NCBI GenBank assembly: GCA_037954235.1
Contig: JBBMOA010000012.1
Coordinates: 1,688,001 to 1,752,000, forward strand
DNA length: 64,000 bases
Direction: 5' to 3'
DNA from: Aulostomus chinensis
Lineage: Eukaryota > Chordata > Actinopteri > Syngnathiformes > Aulostomidae
Shown here piece by piece: positions 36,752 to 49,955 of the stretch. The first letter of the stretch is position 1, and each line of letters opens with the position of its first letter. The translations under genes and the position numbers were made by a program. Under the pieces are notes generated by a model. It was not told where the DNA came from. It did no database searches and was given only the letters and a program-made list of their open reading frames with translations.

Positions 36752-39700
36752 CTAATTAGTCCACGCCATGGTGATGAAAGCAGGGTTGTCATCTCTATCG
36801 TTTGACCCAACAGACCTTCGTCTTCTGCTTCCTTCAACGCAGCTCTGAGACAAAGTTCAACACAAAAACGCATGATGCTTGACTGCAGCTGCTCACTGAA
36901 AGTAGTTTCTGTCAAAATGCTCAAAACTAAATGGATTATCTGGACTGGAACTGATCACATGAAAACGTGTTTGGCCTGGTGGAGTTCTGCCTGTAGCTGT
37001 GGGCGTACCGGTCTGCAGTTGTTGTTCCTCACGCACAGATGGTTTGAGCAGTGCAGGTAAACGTTGCCGTTGATCCCAGCAAACTGGAACAATTTGAAGG
37101 AAAAGTAGTTGGCTGTTGCCTGTCCGTTGGCTTCCACCATCACTGTGGGATCCGCAGGGTTTGAGCAGCTGCGCAGAATCACACAACTGCCATCAACAGC
37201 CACATCAGCCAAGCCAGTCACAGGTCTGATCCCCTGAGTGCCGCATTAGCATCTGACCTTGCAACTACTACTCAACTACTTGAACAGTTGCATGTTATTT
37301 GTCTAATTGCTGGACTTCTTTTTTGTACATACTGAGGTGTTTATGACACTGTTTTATTAACCTTATTATTTAGCAATAGTATTAAAATGCTGGACTATTT
37401 TCAGTTATTAGCATAATTACACTTTTTTAAAATTATAATCATGTTTTGGATTTTGATAAATTTGGTGTTCATGGCTGGTGTCACCTTTAGTGTAAAGATT
37501 TTGACTATTAATTACAATTTTTGATTAAAAAAAATCACTGGTACCTATATCATTAAATTGTAATCAAAAGTACTGATATCTTGTTAAAGTAGTCTGACAC
37601 TGCCCAGCCTTACTTACTGTTTTCAATCTGTTACTCAAGTATGTTTTTCCAACTCAGTGGCAACTGAACAGTATTAGTACTCTGCTTGACAGGAGGTGTG
37701 ACACAAATCACTGTGTTTACCTAGGTTTTCCTTAAGAGGTGCCTCACACCCCCTAAAAACTTCGAGCTCCCCTGACAGCCTACTTTTGGATAAGGAAGCC
37801 TGCAGTCCAGACCCAGACAACATCCTATTCAAAATTTTCATCTGTAAATAATTCTATGTCAGCTGGTGCAGCTTTTCTGGGATCACAACACTAGTTAAAC
37901 AAATTATCCAGCCACTCTGCACTTCCATGTGTTGAAGGGATCCCTTCAAAATCCACTGAGTCTGGCCACAGACTGGCTGATGCCTCTGGTCATCTCACCC
38001 GTTTTTGATCAGGTCATATCTCAGACTCCCACTTGGTGACGGCTCATTGGTAGCCCAGCATGAATCAGTCACCAGGGTAACAAGTGTGTCGTCTAGGCCG
38101 TCTGTCATTAGCTCCACCCAGATGGTCTGGTCCAGTTTGAGATCGGTGCTGGAATCCACCATTTGTGTGCGGCCAGCGTTGGTGTAGAATTTCATGCTTA
38201 GAGTGTATTCCCAAGCTCCTGATGCTATGTGGCGGATCACAGAGCTGCAGAACATGCACAGTGTAAATGGATGGTTGTGTGAGCAGATGTTCCATAGAGT
38301 TTTGCTCTTGTTAGTAGTCTGTCCCCACTAGCTCCCATCAGCAAGGATGTAGAGGTGTCCTGAATTCTTTGGGCAGAGGAATCTGATAAGTACTTGATAC
38401 ACACAATGACAATTAACCCAAGTATGAAGAGAATCGAAGCTTTGCCATCATTACCTAATTGAAAGAAAATAACAAACAAGTCATCTTCTGTAACTGCAAT
38501 GTAAAGGTGTCAAACCTGCTGAGACACTCACTTGTCTTTGATTTGGAGGGTCACGCCCTCCATGCTCACTGAGTGTTTCGGCTGTTTGTAGTAGCAAGAG
38601 AAGTCGATTTTGAATTGACCCTGGCGAGTGATGAGGCTACTTGTGTTACGTGACCTGATGGTGTTCCTGAACGTGATTTGGCTGTCGTTGGCCTGCAGGG
38701 TGACAGGGTTTCTGAGTGTTACGACATGAAGCCTGCAATGTCGAACATTAATAACAGAATGCATCTCATAAATCATAGCAGGCAGAGGACCACCATCTTC
38801 CAGCATCACCAGATCACTAGCACTGCATTTGGGTTGCAAAAGATATGAAATAAGTTTGTAGAAGCCAGACGCTCACCGTGATCACCGACCCACAGCTGTT
38901 GCCACCATTGAAACTGAAGGTCACCATATGGGTCACATTGTCCTTTTGACCTCTACAGCTCTCGTGGTTCAGTTGTAAATCCCTGTAGTCAATGCCTTTT
39001 TCCTCCAGTAGACAACCAACCAAGGTCACTAAAGCTGAATTCTGCCCACAGATCGGTGACTTCACTGAACAGCAGGACAGATGAGGGAAATTGACAAATA
39101 TAAAGTTGTCAACAGCTCAGTACATCTTAGTGCAATGTTAATGTACCTCTGGTAGCTGCAGTCCAAGATGGCGTCTAGTTTGGTTTCAGCGTGAGATAGA
39201 GTAGACAATCACTTGTTCAATAATAGAAGGAAATGTATTTTTCAGTGATTTGACCAAGAGGTTGCATGAATATAGAGAAAAGAAAGGGACCAAGGGGTGG
39301 ATCCCTGTGGAACTCTGCAGGAAAGACTAACTGGGGAAGAGGAGAAAGTGCCAATATTAAACGAGAATTTTCTTTTTTTGAGGTATATTCAGTTCAGAGG
39401 TGTACCATCGACACCAGTACCAGTACCTCTGTAGTCTGTTCTATCAAAACCTCATGGTCTGCAGTACTGAGCACTCTATTGAGGTTGAGGGGGAATCAAG
39501 ATGGCACAGTCACCAGAAAGGAAAAGGTCATTGTAGACTTTCGGCAGTGTGTATTCAGATTAGAGTCTTTCCAGTATGTTGATTTGCTGTTGGTAGGGCA
39601 GTAGTTGGCTTAGGACAACATTTTCAAGAAACTTTGATATGAATGGAAATTTGGAAATGGGTCTGTTATTGCTTGCCAATTCGGCAACACCTGTACATCA

Positions 39701-42700
39701 TCATGTGTGAATTGGCCCTTGGCACAGCAGCCACTGTGACGACTTGTAGAAGACAACACAGGCGTCATTAATACACATTAATTATCATCTTGTTCTGTTT
39801 AAGTTGGTCAGGGTCATTCTGCATGCTGGTTTGCTGGAACAGCATTACAAACTACATAGAATGAGATTCATTTATTGTTTAGTCCGCTTTTATTCATCCA
39901 AATTGCTGCTGCTAAACAGGCCAATAGTTTTTCCTGTCGGTCCTGAAGTTTGACTTACCAATGGTGTTGTTTGATCTGTATTCAGAAGCAAAAATGGCCC
40001 GACAGAAGCAGCTGCTTTGACCATCAATGCCTTCAGTACAAAACTCATGATCACTGCAGAAGGTGTCCCGACAGACGTCCTGAGTGGAGTCTGAAACAAC
40101 CCAAGAAAAGACTACATGAGTGATGAGTGGTGTTTGCTTCGAGTACAAGAGCTGTTGCCGCCTCCTTCTGTGGACGCTGTGCTATCAAGCTACAAGCTAA
40201 CTAAATGACAGGCTAATGCTTTTCTACAGCCATGTCTGAAGGGCTCCACGTGGCTACCCCTTGCACGCAGATGTCTAAAAGATGGAAATAACAAGATTTT
40301 ATGTTTCTTTTACCTCTACTCAAGTGGCTAAGCTGAATAATGACCCCTCCCCAAACCAACCAAGATCCCAACCAGTCCTTCATGGAAGTAACTCACCATT
40401 ACTGCGTCAACTTAATGTTTTTTTATCTTATATTTTTGCCTTATGTGTTGCCAGAAGCAGACCTGAAGACACTTGATGGTGTTTTTTTAGTTTTCGAATG
40501 TAGAAGGAGGTCTTACGGCAGTTGGTGTTTGACCTCCAGCCCTTCAGAGTTTCATCCCTCAACAGTTGGCAGGCTTTGGCATAGGCCTCCAGGAACTGGC
40601 ACTGCAGCCTGTTCCCAGACGGGTAACGGCACAGGGTGTCGTTGCAGGCAGTGATGTACGGTTCTGGGTCAATGTCATTATGGCAGTTGATGAAAGGCGC
40701 CCCCCTCAGAAGATTACAGCTGAAGTAGGAGATGGAGAGAGCCCACATCAGACCACATGACATCATTTTCCTGAAGGCTTTATAGATCAAAGAGTCTCAG
40801 GTGTGTTGCTGCTCACCGTGCAGTCATTTTGGGGCAGTCAGTGCTGACATCAGGTGAGTCAGTGTACTTCATCTCACAGCTAGGGGCAGCAAACACCAGG
40901 GGTCAGAAACATGAACAGGTTTTTGTACAGCTCAGTGATGCAGCTGCGATCAGGGGTCTCACCAGCTGGAGCTGTGCTCAGAGACCCTCACGGCACTCAG
41001 AGGCGTGCTGGAGTTTGCACACAAACTGGGGGCCCATTCAGTTGATTCACCTGGTCCCAGAGTGGCGGAGAAGAGAATGAGTCAGAACAGTCAACTTGAT
41101 CAACTCAGACTCTCACCTTATCTGAAGGCAAAAGCAGAGCAGAAAGCAGTTCTCTGTGCTTAAAGCAATACTTCACACAAACGTGTACTTTGTCTCTAAG
41201 GTATTTATTAATAGGAGTTTTGAGCTCACTGAGATGTTTTTTTTTTCCTCCTGCATCACTTAGTGACTCTAGAGTGCAGAAAGAACCAACCATGCATATT
41301 TAGCTTGAAGCTAACGGAGATTGACAGCTAACAACTAAATTGACCTTAAATGTCTGTTTACAAACTCTCTGGGTGAACGTCTGGTATAATCCAGGTCTTC
41401 TCGATCCAGCTGTGGGATCAATAATCCACAAACACTTTGACTGGATTAAAAACTAACTGTCATACCTCAAGTCCAGTGCTTCATGGAGGCACCAAACTAG
41501 AAGCAATATCTTGTTTTATAGAAAAAAAAGACACCTATTTGTTTTTATTTAAGATGCAAGATAGACTTTTTGTGTCAAGTATCGCTGTAGGCCAAACTGG
41601 CCGGTGGAAGACCCAGAGTGCACGCTTGCAAGACAAGATTTTACCTTTTCTCATCCACTTGTTTGATACATGGTGGACTTGTGCAGTGTTTCCATCAAAG
41701 AACAAAGAGGTGGTGCCATTGGATTGTGGTATCATAACAGTGACTCCGGTGTGGTCCTTCTGGAGCTCCACGCCGTGATGCAGCTGAGGCAAGCTGCTAA
41801 GGCTCAGCTCTGTGTCATCCAGCTGGATCACAGCAGTGAGACATAGTGGAGAGGAAATACTGGATCAAACATGGCCGACACACTCGACATTTCATTACAT
41901 CGGTGCTCCTTATTCTCCATTTCCTCCTCCAGCACAGTTCAGAGACAAATAGCCTTGTTTCTGCACAGTAACATTTTTGATCACACAGATGTTCGTGAAA
42001 CAAAAAGAATTCAGTCACCAAGTGTGCGATTGGAAGGTACCACAAGTGCGCCCTCTACTGCCCAAAAGGAGATGGTTACTATTCGCTTTAATTAATGTCC
42101 AGATGAAAACAGAAGGCAGAGGAACTGAGGAGGGAATACTGCAGAAGTGTCAGCCCTGACTTTGCTCAGCCAGCATCTCTAAGTCACCTCGCCAGTTAAA
42201 TAGCAGAGAGCTCCTCATGAGCAGTCAGAGCTGGACTGAACCCAGCATCTGGGCTGAATGCCTGAGGCAGGCCAGTTTGAAGACAGCAAATCAAGTTATG
42301 ATAGAGAGGTGCATTCTTGCCAGGTTTGGCTTCTGCCATATAATTCAGTCAGCGAACGAAAAGCTGCTGGGCCAGTAAAGCTAGCAGCAGTTAGCAGGAT
42401 TAGCAACAGGTAGATAAACCCTTATTGAACTCAGCCAGTCCCAGAGAGTTGAAGCAGAACAGCCAGACGACATCAGGGGAAAATGTTTTCTCTGTGAAAT
42501 GTGATCTGATTTGATGATAAAGTTGTATTTTTGTACAGTAATAATTGGAGAGGCCCCGCCCCTAATACACTCTTGCAGGGTTCTAACATGAAATGTTCGC
42601 TCTGTGCCACTAATAGTTGAAGATGACTGACAGGCATACGTAGGAATGCTGATGGTTGAAAAGTACATGCTGATGTTGACATGCATCATGTTCAGTTTTA

Positions 42701-45700
42701 CAGGAAGAAAAACCGACTGGATTTTGATATTAAAATACAAGAAATGTATTTTGTAAGAATATGAGTAATGATCTGAACCAGTTCTTTTCAACTCAAATTT
42801 CAATGTGACCCCAAAATTTACCTTTAAACCAGTATCTGTTTGGGGAGATTAAATTCCACAGTATTAGAAGTTGGACATTCAATAATCCAGATGAAAGTGT
42901 GACTTTTGGTCACTCACCCAAACTTTCCCGCCTTGTTCCAGGTAAAAGCGAACGTGCGATGAAGGCAGGTAAAGGATGACACGGTCTAAAAACACAACAT
43001 CTCTACGACGGCGTTCTTGGAATGCAGCTTGCAGCTTGAAGCCTGAATCTGACAGCAGCAGGTAGGCGCAGCGATCCTGGAGAGAGGTAACGCCGCCATT
43101 GAAATCAATGATGCTGGGTCCGGTCACAGTACAGAGGAACTTTTCCTCTGCACACCTAACAGAGGCGGGCAACATGACGAGACATTTGGTCAAAACCCAT
43201 GACAACACAAAGTCAACCAGATGAAATGGCAAAAAAAAAACGGACATCGTTGTGGTGACATAACAGAAAAACAATTTTCCCAGAAATAATCAAATATTAA
43301 CCTTTTGTGTTGCGGAATGACGGAGAGCTCTGCAGATTTACTGCAAGTCACAGAGGAACCCTCTGAGTCGCAAGTCTTAGTGTCAGTCAGGTATACAACA
43401 CCTAAAAGGAAACAGACAATTACATGGTGGAAAAGAATAAAGAGCAACTAAGAAGCAACTAAATGCATTCTTCCTCACTTAACAGTCTTGAGATCGCAGA
43501 AGTTTTCCCTCCTGCAAAAGCTAATTGAGACTGATGACTAACAACAGCTGAACTGTCCAAAAACACCTGCTGACAAACCCTCCATGTCACTGTCTGGTAG
43601 AGTATGATCAGGGATCCACAAACACTTTGACTGGAGACAAAGGAACATGTCCATGTTGTGAACAGAAGCGCCGAGCACCACCAGTTGGCTGAACCAGGTT
43701 TTAGTCATCAATCCCAGTGTTTGTGGATTACGGGTACTGATAATGACAGAGGGTAAAACATCTTCATGACCTTAAAACCTGTTTTAGTGAGGAATTGAAA
43801 GACAAAAAAAAACAACATTTTTGGGGTGAGGAAGCTTTAAGCTGCGTGGGAGTGACAGTTTTAGGGGTGAGAAACGTCAGTGAAAGCAGCGAGAGGAGAT
43901 GTGCTGGTGTTTTCACCAGCTGACTGCTGGCTGCTCGGACAGTCCGTAGCTCTGCTTACCCAAGTGCCTGCATGATGTCACAAGCCCATATATCACCGGT
44001 AGTCCAGTCGTCTCAATCCACTGACCCACTTCCAATTTGTCCACTATCACAGTCATGTTCTACAGATGAGACGTTACTGTCACACTGATGAACCACAGCG
44101 GTGAACACACTGAACCACTCGCTGAACCAAAACTGGCTGAAACTTCAACAACACAGCAGAAATGTGTGTAATTTAAAGTCTGAACACGGGGAGATGTGCA
44201 CTCTGCTCTCAGTTCCCTACTCAAATCATTTCTGTCACGTTGGAATGTTTTGAGTGTTTCGATGCCACTAAGCAGAACCGTGACCTCGGAGGAGAGCCAG
44301 TGACTCTGGCCGGCAGCTGGAGCAGCAGCCGCCACGTCTTCTTCTGTGGTTGAGGTGTAAACATGGTGGCGTTTGACTCAGGATATGTTCTTAATGTGAT
44401 TAATATCGGACTCTTGAGGTCCATGGAACATAGCCAGTGTTTAGCCAGGAGTTTCAACGACAGTCAACATATGACCAACAACATGCAGTGATGATGTCTG
44501 TAAGCCTGTAATTGGATGATGATGTATTTAAATCACCTCTACAAGAGATTTAGAACCGTGAAGAACTCACCACATCAAACATCAGAGTCTTTTTGAACAT
44601 CAGAACTCCTTGTTTCCCAAATGAGCGAAAATGCAAGTTGAACTGAAAATGTAACAAAACGTCTGAGATGGTTAAAATGGCCAGCTGAGGCAGAGAGAAG
44701 GCTTCGGCATTCAGACAGACTGCAATGACAGCGGACGATACTCACAACACTTCCGTTGCTGTCATTCTTCACGGTCAGTATGTGAGCACACGGCGATGTT
44801 CCTGTGAGCCCTGTGATTAGGTGATATAATGATCCATTCACCACCAAGTCGTCAGTGGTGGTGATGTCACCGAGACTTGCTGAGTCGTGACGAATCAGGA
44901 AACAATCGTGGACGATGGCAGACATGTAGAAGTCTCTGAAACAAACTTCCACCACACCTGCGCTGATGTTCACCTGTTCAAGATGATGTGCACAGACTCC
45001 GGTGAGTCCATTTACATTGTTACATTTACATTCATTGGCAACTTTGTACATTGAAATTGTGCAGTGTGTTTTTCATCCTGTGTCTTCATGTACAAGGTTG
45101 GAATCCAGACACCACATATTACTTTATATGTGTTTAAATGTTCCATGCTCAGAAACAAAGGAACCATTTGCCGAATCCTCTTCAGGACAAAGCCTAATGA
45201 TTTAACATAATGTAACTCCAGTTCGAAAAGAATTCAGTTAAAAAATTCTACTGCTTTGTCTGTTTGTCCTCCAAACATGTGGGTGGCGTTTGTGGCCCGA
45301 CAGAAATCAGGAAGCAGGCCATTAGTAGTTCACTTTGCGTGCGTGTAGCCTGTGAGTTTGTTTCCACCCCTCATTGGTGGATTCACGTGCACAGTGCATC
45401 ATAAATCCTGCGCTGTGCCTGCGTTGTGGTCTGGAGCTGTTAATTGTGCCACATCTTCATACTCACATATACTGTGTCGTACTCTTGTCCATAATAGTGA
45501 AAGGGACATCCGCTGATGTTATATTCCTCAGAATAAGCAGCTGTCGCCCCTGCTGACAAGGAGACCAGGTGAGAGTCAGCAGGTGAGCTGCAGACCATCA
45601 CTCAGCAGCCTGCAGTTGCCATGGAAATGATCTGGTCAACACATTTGGCCTACAAGCTGGTGACCTGCTGATCAGCTGGTTACTGATGTTCTTGCTACAC

Positions 45701-46452
45701 CCAACTAATGCCTCTCCTGTCTGTCAGCTGATCTCTTCAAAAAAGTGATCGATACTTTATTTTACAGTACCACCACAGTCTGATCTACAGGCCACTTGGC
45801 ATTCGGGGTCAAGGGCCTTGCACAAGGGCACTGCAGTGGTGGTAATGAGGTTGGAGCCAACTGACTTTACCCACCCAGCTTTTCCCCCTGGGGAACTGGC
45901 GATCCTCCAGTCACTAGTTTGCCTCTGTAAGCCTCAGGCCACCGCTGTGGGCAGCCATGGGACATTAGAACTGTAGTGGGATGTGTTGTGGTGCAGCCAC
46001 ATGAAGGTAAAACTTCAACACACTACATTCCTGGAACTTTCTTGAGGGAAGATTACCTCCCCCTCTTCCTCCTTGCCTGTGCTTTCTACTCATTGGCCTC
46101 TGTACCTCAACCTCTCCTAAGCATCCACAAAAGTTTTGTTGGCTTTGTGGGCCCTCGCAAGCCAGTCAGAGCACCATCAGGTGATCCTGGCTGTCAGTGT
46201 CAAGAAACTAAAATTACTAAAATTCCTCTGAACTGGTGACAGAGGGGACCAGCTTACTGTAGCACAGGAGAACAAACAGAAAGAGAGATTTAGGAGAGCA
46301 ATTAAGACAAACTTAAAAAAATGGCCAACTTGTTGTGATCTTGCCCCAAAACTCATCAAGAGCTTCAACATGGCAGCTGTGTGGATGAAGCCACGTGTGT
46401 TGTTACCTGGCAGCTGGCTGAGGGCAGCCATGACGACCACGAGGAGGAGCAT
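36752..46452 (-). CDS. Secreted VWD-C8-EGF-ZP domain protein (tectorin-like)
   Basis: Sixteen coding exons with compatible phases sum to 759 residues: 46407-46452, 44746-44957, 44571-44642, 43960-44059, 43302-43401, 42918-43155, 41645-41822, 40963-41050, 40817-40879, 40517-40719, 39959-40090, 38877-39064, 38532-38692, 37999-38244, 37009-37168 and 36752-36844. Order: signal peptide (MLLLVVVMAALS), about 160 residues I cannot assign, VWD (about 178-335; ends before a clear C-terminal part), C8 (346-433), EGF-like (434-477, CSDHEFC), ZP (485-729, with FSFKLFQF and VYLHCSNHLCVRN), then RRRRS at 736-740, a furin-type site, and a short tail. No membrane anchor follows. ZP modules polymerise into extracellular matrices; domain order recalls alpha-tectorin and zonadhesin but it is far shorter. 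The start of exon 2 is the least certain. Orthology to a named gene is not claimed. Confidence 0.8.
39235..39345 (-). pseudogene. LINE reverse transcriptase fragment in a ZP-gene intron
   Basis: The minus strand reads RVPQGSTPWSL, a decayed form of the GVPQGS.LGP motif of LINE reverse transcriptases, followed by a frameshifted piece. It is flanked by intron sequence. Confidence 0.55.
41150..41455 (+). repeat. Dispersed repeat family X, copy 1
   Basis: Landmarks: ACTTAGTGACTCTAGAGTGC, TTAGCTTGAAGCTAACGGAG, GTCTGGTATAATCCAGG and CCACAAACACTTTGACTGGA. Related sequence occurs at 43,470-43,650, 47,555-47,700 (inverted) and 58,505-58,720. It has no coding capacity and is probably a non-autonomous element of unknown class. 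Confidence 0.65.
43470..43650 (+). repeat. Dispersed repeat family X, copy 2
   Basis: Shares CCACAAACACTTTGACTGGA and GACAGCTGAACTGTCC-like blocks with the copy at 41,150. More diverged. Within an intron of the ZP gene. Confidence 0.55.
45735..45965 (-). repeat. Degenerate SINE/LINE-like repeat
   Basis: Contains GGTCAAGGGCCTTGCACAAG and GGGGAACTGGCGATCCTCCA, both typical of abundant teleost interspersed repeats. Boundaries are uncertain. It lies in the first coding intron of the ZP gene. Confidence 0.5.
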
Positions 46453-46844
46453 GATGGTGGGAACGGCGAGCTGGAGGATATGTCAGACATCTTTCACATT
46501 CACATATCATAACTTCAGCATAAAGGCATCCTGTAAGTTCAGCTAACTTCAACCCAAACTGCAGTGTAGAAACGTTCGCCCAACCCTTCCACTCACCTGG
46601 CAAGTCAGTCTATGTAGGGATTTACTTAGTACAAGTTTTAAATCAGTCCTACACCTGACAGGTTCCTGGTGGCGCGATGCAGGATGGGAGGGGTGAGATC
46701 TCTCTAATTACAATCTGAAGATCAAAGGCTGGCAGCCGCGTTCTGAACGAGTTCACCATGGCCAACAATGGAATCAAGGAGCTGCAGTCACTCAGACCAG
46801 GGTGGAGTTCATGCATGGATGACTTTTTCAGTCACCTCAAGATA

Positions 46845-47130
46845 GAAAATCCATCCATCCATCCATTTATCATCCATCCATTTATCATCCATCCATTTTC
46901 TACCACTTATCCATCAAAAATTGTGGGGGTGGAGCCTATCCCAGCTGACATTTGGTGAGAGGCGGGGTTCACCCTGGACGGGTCCTCAGTCCATCGCAGG
47001 GCCATCAGGAGCAGTTAGGGGTTCAGTATCTTGCTCAAGGACACTTGGACATGGTCACTGGGGGAAGTGGGGATTGAACCAGCGACCCTTCACTTGCTAG
47101 ACGGCCACCTCTGGGCCACACTGCCCCCCA
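46845..47130 (-). repeat. Chimeric tRNA-like SINE
   Basis: On the minus strand it has the same GGGATAGGCTCCACCCCCAC tail and (GGAT)n end as the other SINEs, but a different head with a B-box-like GGTTCAATCC and an AAGTGTCCTTGAGCAAGATA core. It looks like a related or recombinant element. Confidence 0.65.
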
Positions 47131-47554
47131 ATAGAGAGTTTGTAGCAATATTCCTAATATCTGGGACAGCTGGTCAGAGTCAAAGATTAATCTTTCTAAG
47201 CAAATCACAGTATTTCCTAATTAACTGTCAGGTTCAGGACCTAAAGGCTGGTGTTGGAGTGCAGGCGACTTCATCTTTAATTATGTCCTAAAACTGGGAT
47301 TTGCCTTTACTGACTCGCCATCTTCAGCTCACAGGGATGTTTGTCCTCCCTGCATGACCTCTTGGTGATTCAGCAAACACCAGGTCATGGAGACTGAAAT
47401 TAAAAACCACAAAACCGCGGCAGCTGGTCGAGGTCATCGGTGCACGTTCTCGTGTTCCAGTTTGTTTCTGTGTCAAATGAAAGTCATTTGTGATCTCATA
47501 GCTGGATTAAAAAGACCTGGATTTTAGCAGACAATGAACTTGACCGTTAGTAAA

Positions 47555-47700
47555 CTGACATTTTTGGAGTGTTTCGCTGTTCTCAGGTGTCAGTCTCCGT
47601 TAGCTTCAAGCTAATTATATGTGGCTGGCTCATTCTGCTCTCTGGAGTCACAAAGAAGTAATACTACATCTACATATTTGTGAGCTCAGTGCTTGAAAGG
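47555..47700 (-). repeat. Dispersed repeat family X, copy 3
   Basis: Reverse complement of the family at 41,150 (GACTCCAGAGAGCAGAATGA, ATTAGCTTGAAGCTAACGGA on the minus strand). Confidence 0.55.
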
Positions 47701-47853
47701 CAAGAATAAATTTTTTGGTTGAAGTTTTACTACCTTATGTTGTTTTCATTATCAACCAGGAGAACATTAAGATCATTCTGATATGTACTCGTGGAAAAAA
47801 ATTATAAATCCCCAAAACATCAATAAATTGGGACATTGGAACTTCATAATTTG

Positions 47854-47856
<3 letters not shown>

Positions 47857-47902
<46 letters not shown>
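47857..47902. repeat. (AT)n microsatellite
   Basis: About 23 AT dinucleotides, in the first intron of the ZP gene. Confidence 0.98.
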
Positions 47903-47906
<4 letters not shown>

Positions 47907-48083
47907 CTGATGAGTTATATTTTTAACATCCTTTTTTTATATGTAATGCCAACGGCCATTTCATGACTAAAAACAAACCTTTGCATTTCCCTTCAAAAAT
48001 AGCTCAAAAGTTATCGAACAAAAATGTCCCTTGGGGAACATCTAGGTTCGAAAGCATTCAAGCTTGCAAACTAAAGCACTTAC

Positions 48084-48152
48084 CTTCTGTACGTTCCTGA
48101 TGTTCCAGATGTTCTCTAACTAGACTTCAGCTCTGGATCCGTCCCTGAGAAT
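48084..48152 (-). other. Non-coding first exon of the ZP-domain gene
   Basis: Starts about 30 bases after a TATA box and ends AGAAG before a GTAAGTGC donor. The next exon accepts at 46,470 (ATATCCTCCAG) 18 bases before the start codon. The exact cap site is inferred. Confidence 0.55.
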
Positions 48153-48178
48153 GTCATCTCAGTCTGCAGCATCCCCTT

Positions 48179-48184
48179 CTTATA
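48179..48184 (-). promoter_or_regulatory. TATA box of the ZP-domain gene
   Basis: CAGTATAAGAAGG on the minus strand at the right distance from the inferred first exon. Confidence 0.5.
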
Positions 48185-48784
48185 CTGATCCCACTCAGGT
48201 CACACAAGCAGGAACAGCGTAAGTCGGCTGCATTGTTTAAAACTGGTTGAACTGACAGCAGATTCCCAGGATAGTTCATGTGTGCCTCCTTAACTTGAAC
48301 AAAAACCAATTCCACAGTTCTTCACTGTCATCTTGTATTTCTGAGTTCTTGACAAACCTGCTTATATTAACTATTGAAATTGAACAGCCACTTTAGTTGG
48401 TTATGTCACAGCTACAGCCTTTGTCACTCACCTGGCAGCACAACATGAAACATTAGTGTTGAGATGTCTGACAACCAATCAGGTTCTACTTCTGAACCTG
48501 AGAACCTGATGGTTCTTGTGTATCTAAGATCTTTTACTGATCTGGATGCAAACCGTTTACCGCAATAACATGTTGGTATCGCTGGTGTCGCCCAACCACA
48601 GAAACATACCATGTCAACATGAGTGAATAAATGGTATTCCAATGAACTGAATTCATGGATCTGGTGATCAAAGTATCACCGGTTCAATAAAACCATCATT
48701 GTTGCTAATAAGTAGCTTAGCAGCCTGAGTGGAGGCCTCAACCGTTGCTACCTTTGAATGGTATAAACTCAGAGAATTGCCATA

Positions 48785-48975
48785 TTAAAAAGATTCTATT
48801 TACCATCTAAGCAATTTCTTTCGCAGTTTCAACATGAACTAAAATTACTGCATCATCGGCATACGTTGATACTTCATTGACTAAACAGATCTTAAACATA
48901 CATGGTGGACAGAAGTAGGCCCAGTATCGAACCTTGTGGGACACCAGACATAGATTTCTGATGATCTATGCCTGA
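48785..48975 (-). pseudogene. LINE reverse transcriptase fragment
   Basis: Minus-strand reading gives SGVPQGSILGLL and, after a frameshift, TYADDAVIL, the palm motif with intact YADD. It is short and frameshifted, so inactive. Confidence 0.7.
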
Positions 48976-49084
48976 TGAGTAATGGTTAAAATGGTCATTG
49001 GTTTGTTTGGCCACCAGGTTTCAAATGTCTTTGAGCTGTTGAGAATAAATCTACCTGTCTTACAAATATGTCACTGGTACAATT

Positions 49085-49955
49085 CTCCAATTCTCCAATT
49101 TCATTTAGCAGATGCTTTTGTCCAAAGCGACGTTCAACACAAGCAAGAATTTAGACCTAATTAAGGAAAAGTCCATAGGAAGCGCAAAAGTGCTTCAGTT
49201 GTGATTTGGTCACAGGTACTGCCATCTAGTGGCAGAAGAAGTGTCGCCCCCCCCCCACCTTTTTTTTTTTTTCCATATAACAAACATACAACGTCACACA
49301 ACCCAGTTAGTGCTACATGGTCACTAAGTGCTGGGTCTTGGACCCTCTGACTGATTCTACCACAGGACAAAGAGGAGAAGAGTCAGGTTCAGTGCCTCGG
49401 TGCTCTCTGAACAATTGAGTCTTCAATTGTCTCTTAAAAGTAGAAAGGGACTCAGCAGAACGCACAGAGTTCGGTAGTTCGTTCCACCATTTGGGAACAG
49501 CAGAAGAGAAGAGTCTGGCTAGAGATTTGGAGCAGCGCTGGGCTGGAAGCACCAGGCGTCTTTGGCATGCAGAGCGTAGTGGGCGAGAAGGAGAGTAGAC
49601 CTGGATCAGGGATTCCAGGTAGGCTGGAGCCGTTCTTCTGATTTTTTTGTGAGCCAAGAGAAGTGCCTTGAATTTGATCCTGGCTGGACTGGAAGCCAGT
49701 GAAGAGAAACCAGCAGCGGGGTGGCATGTGCCCTTTTGGGCTGGTTGAAGACCAGACGTGCTGCTGCATTCTGGATCATCTGCAGAGGCTTGAATGAGCC
49801 TGCAGGGAGGCCTGCCAGAAGAGAGTTGCAGTAGTCAATGCGTGAGATGACAAGAGCCTGAACCAGAAGCTGTGTGGTCTGTTGGGTCAGGAAGGGTCTG
49901 ATCTCCCTGATGTTGGTAAAGAGTAACTGTCCAACTTTGCCATTCGACAGCATTC
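49085..49955 (-). pseudogene. LINE reverse transcriptase, C-terminal half and 3' tail
   Basis: Minus-strand frames 49,606-49,953 and 49,313-49,657 encode the end of an L2/Rex-type reverse transcriptase: ISRIDYCNSLLAGLP, AARLVFNQPKRAH, LVSLHWLPV, then SSAVPKWWNELPNSVRSAES and TFKRQLKTQLF. A frame change joins the two. The downstream tail carries AAAAGCATCTGCTAAATGAA (from 49,090-49,120), a 3' end shared by many teleost LINE/SINE elements. It is the best preserved LINE piece here but lacks its N-terminal half. Confidence 0.85.

Noticed and set aside
42381..42803. 140-codon minus-strand frame within the ZP gene
   Set aside because: Lies in the intron between the exons at 42,918 and 41,822; adding it would break the matching phases and it has no domain.
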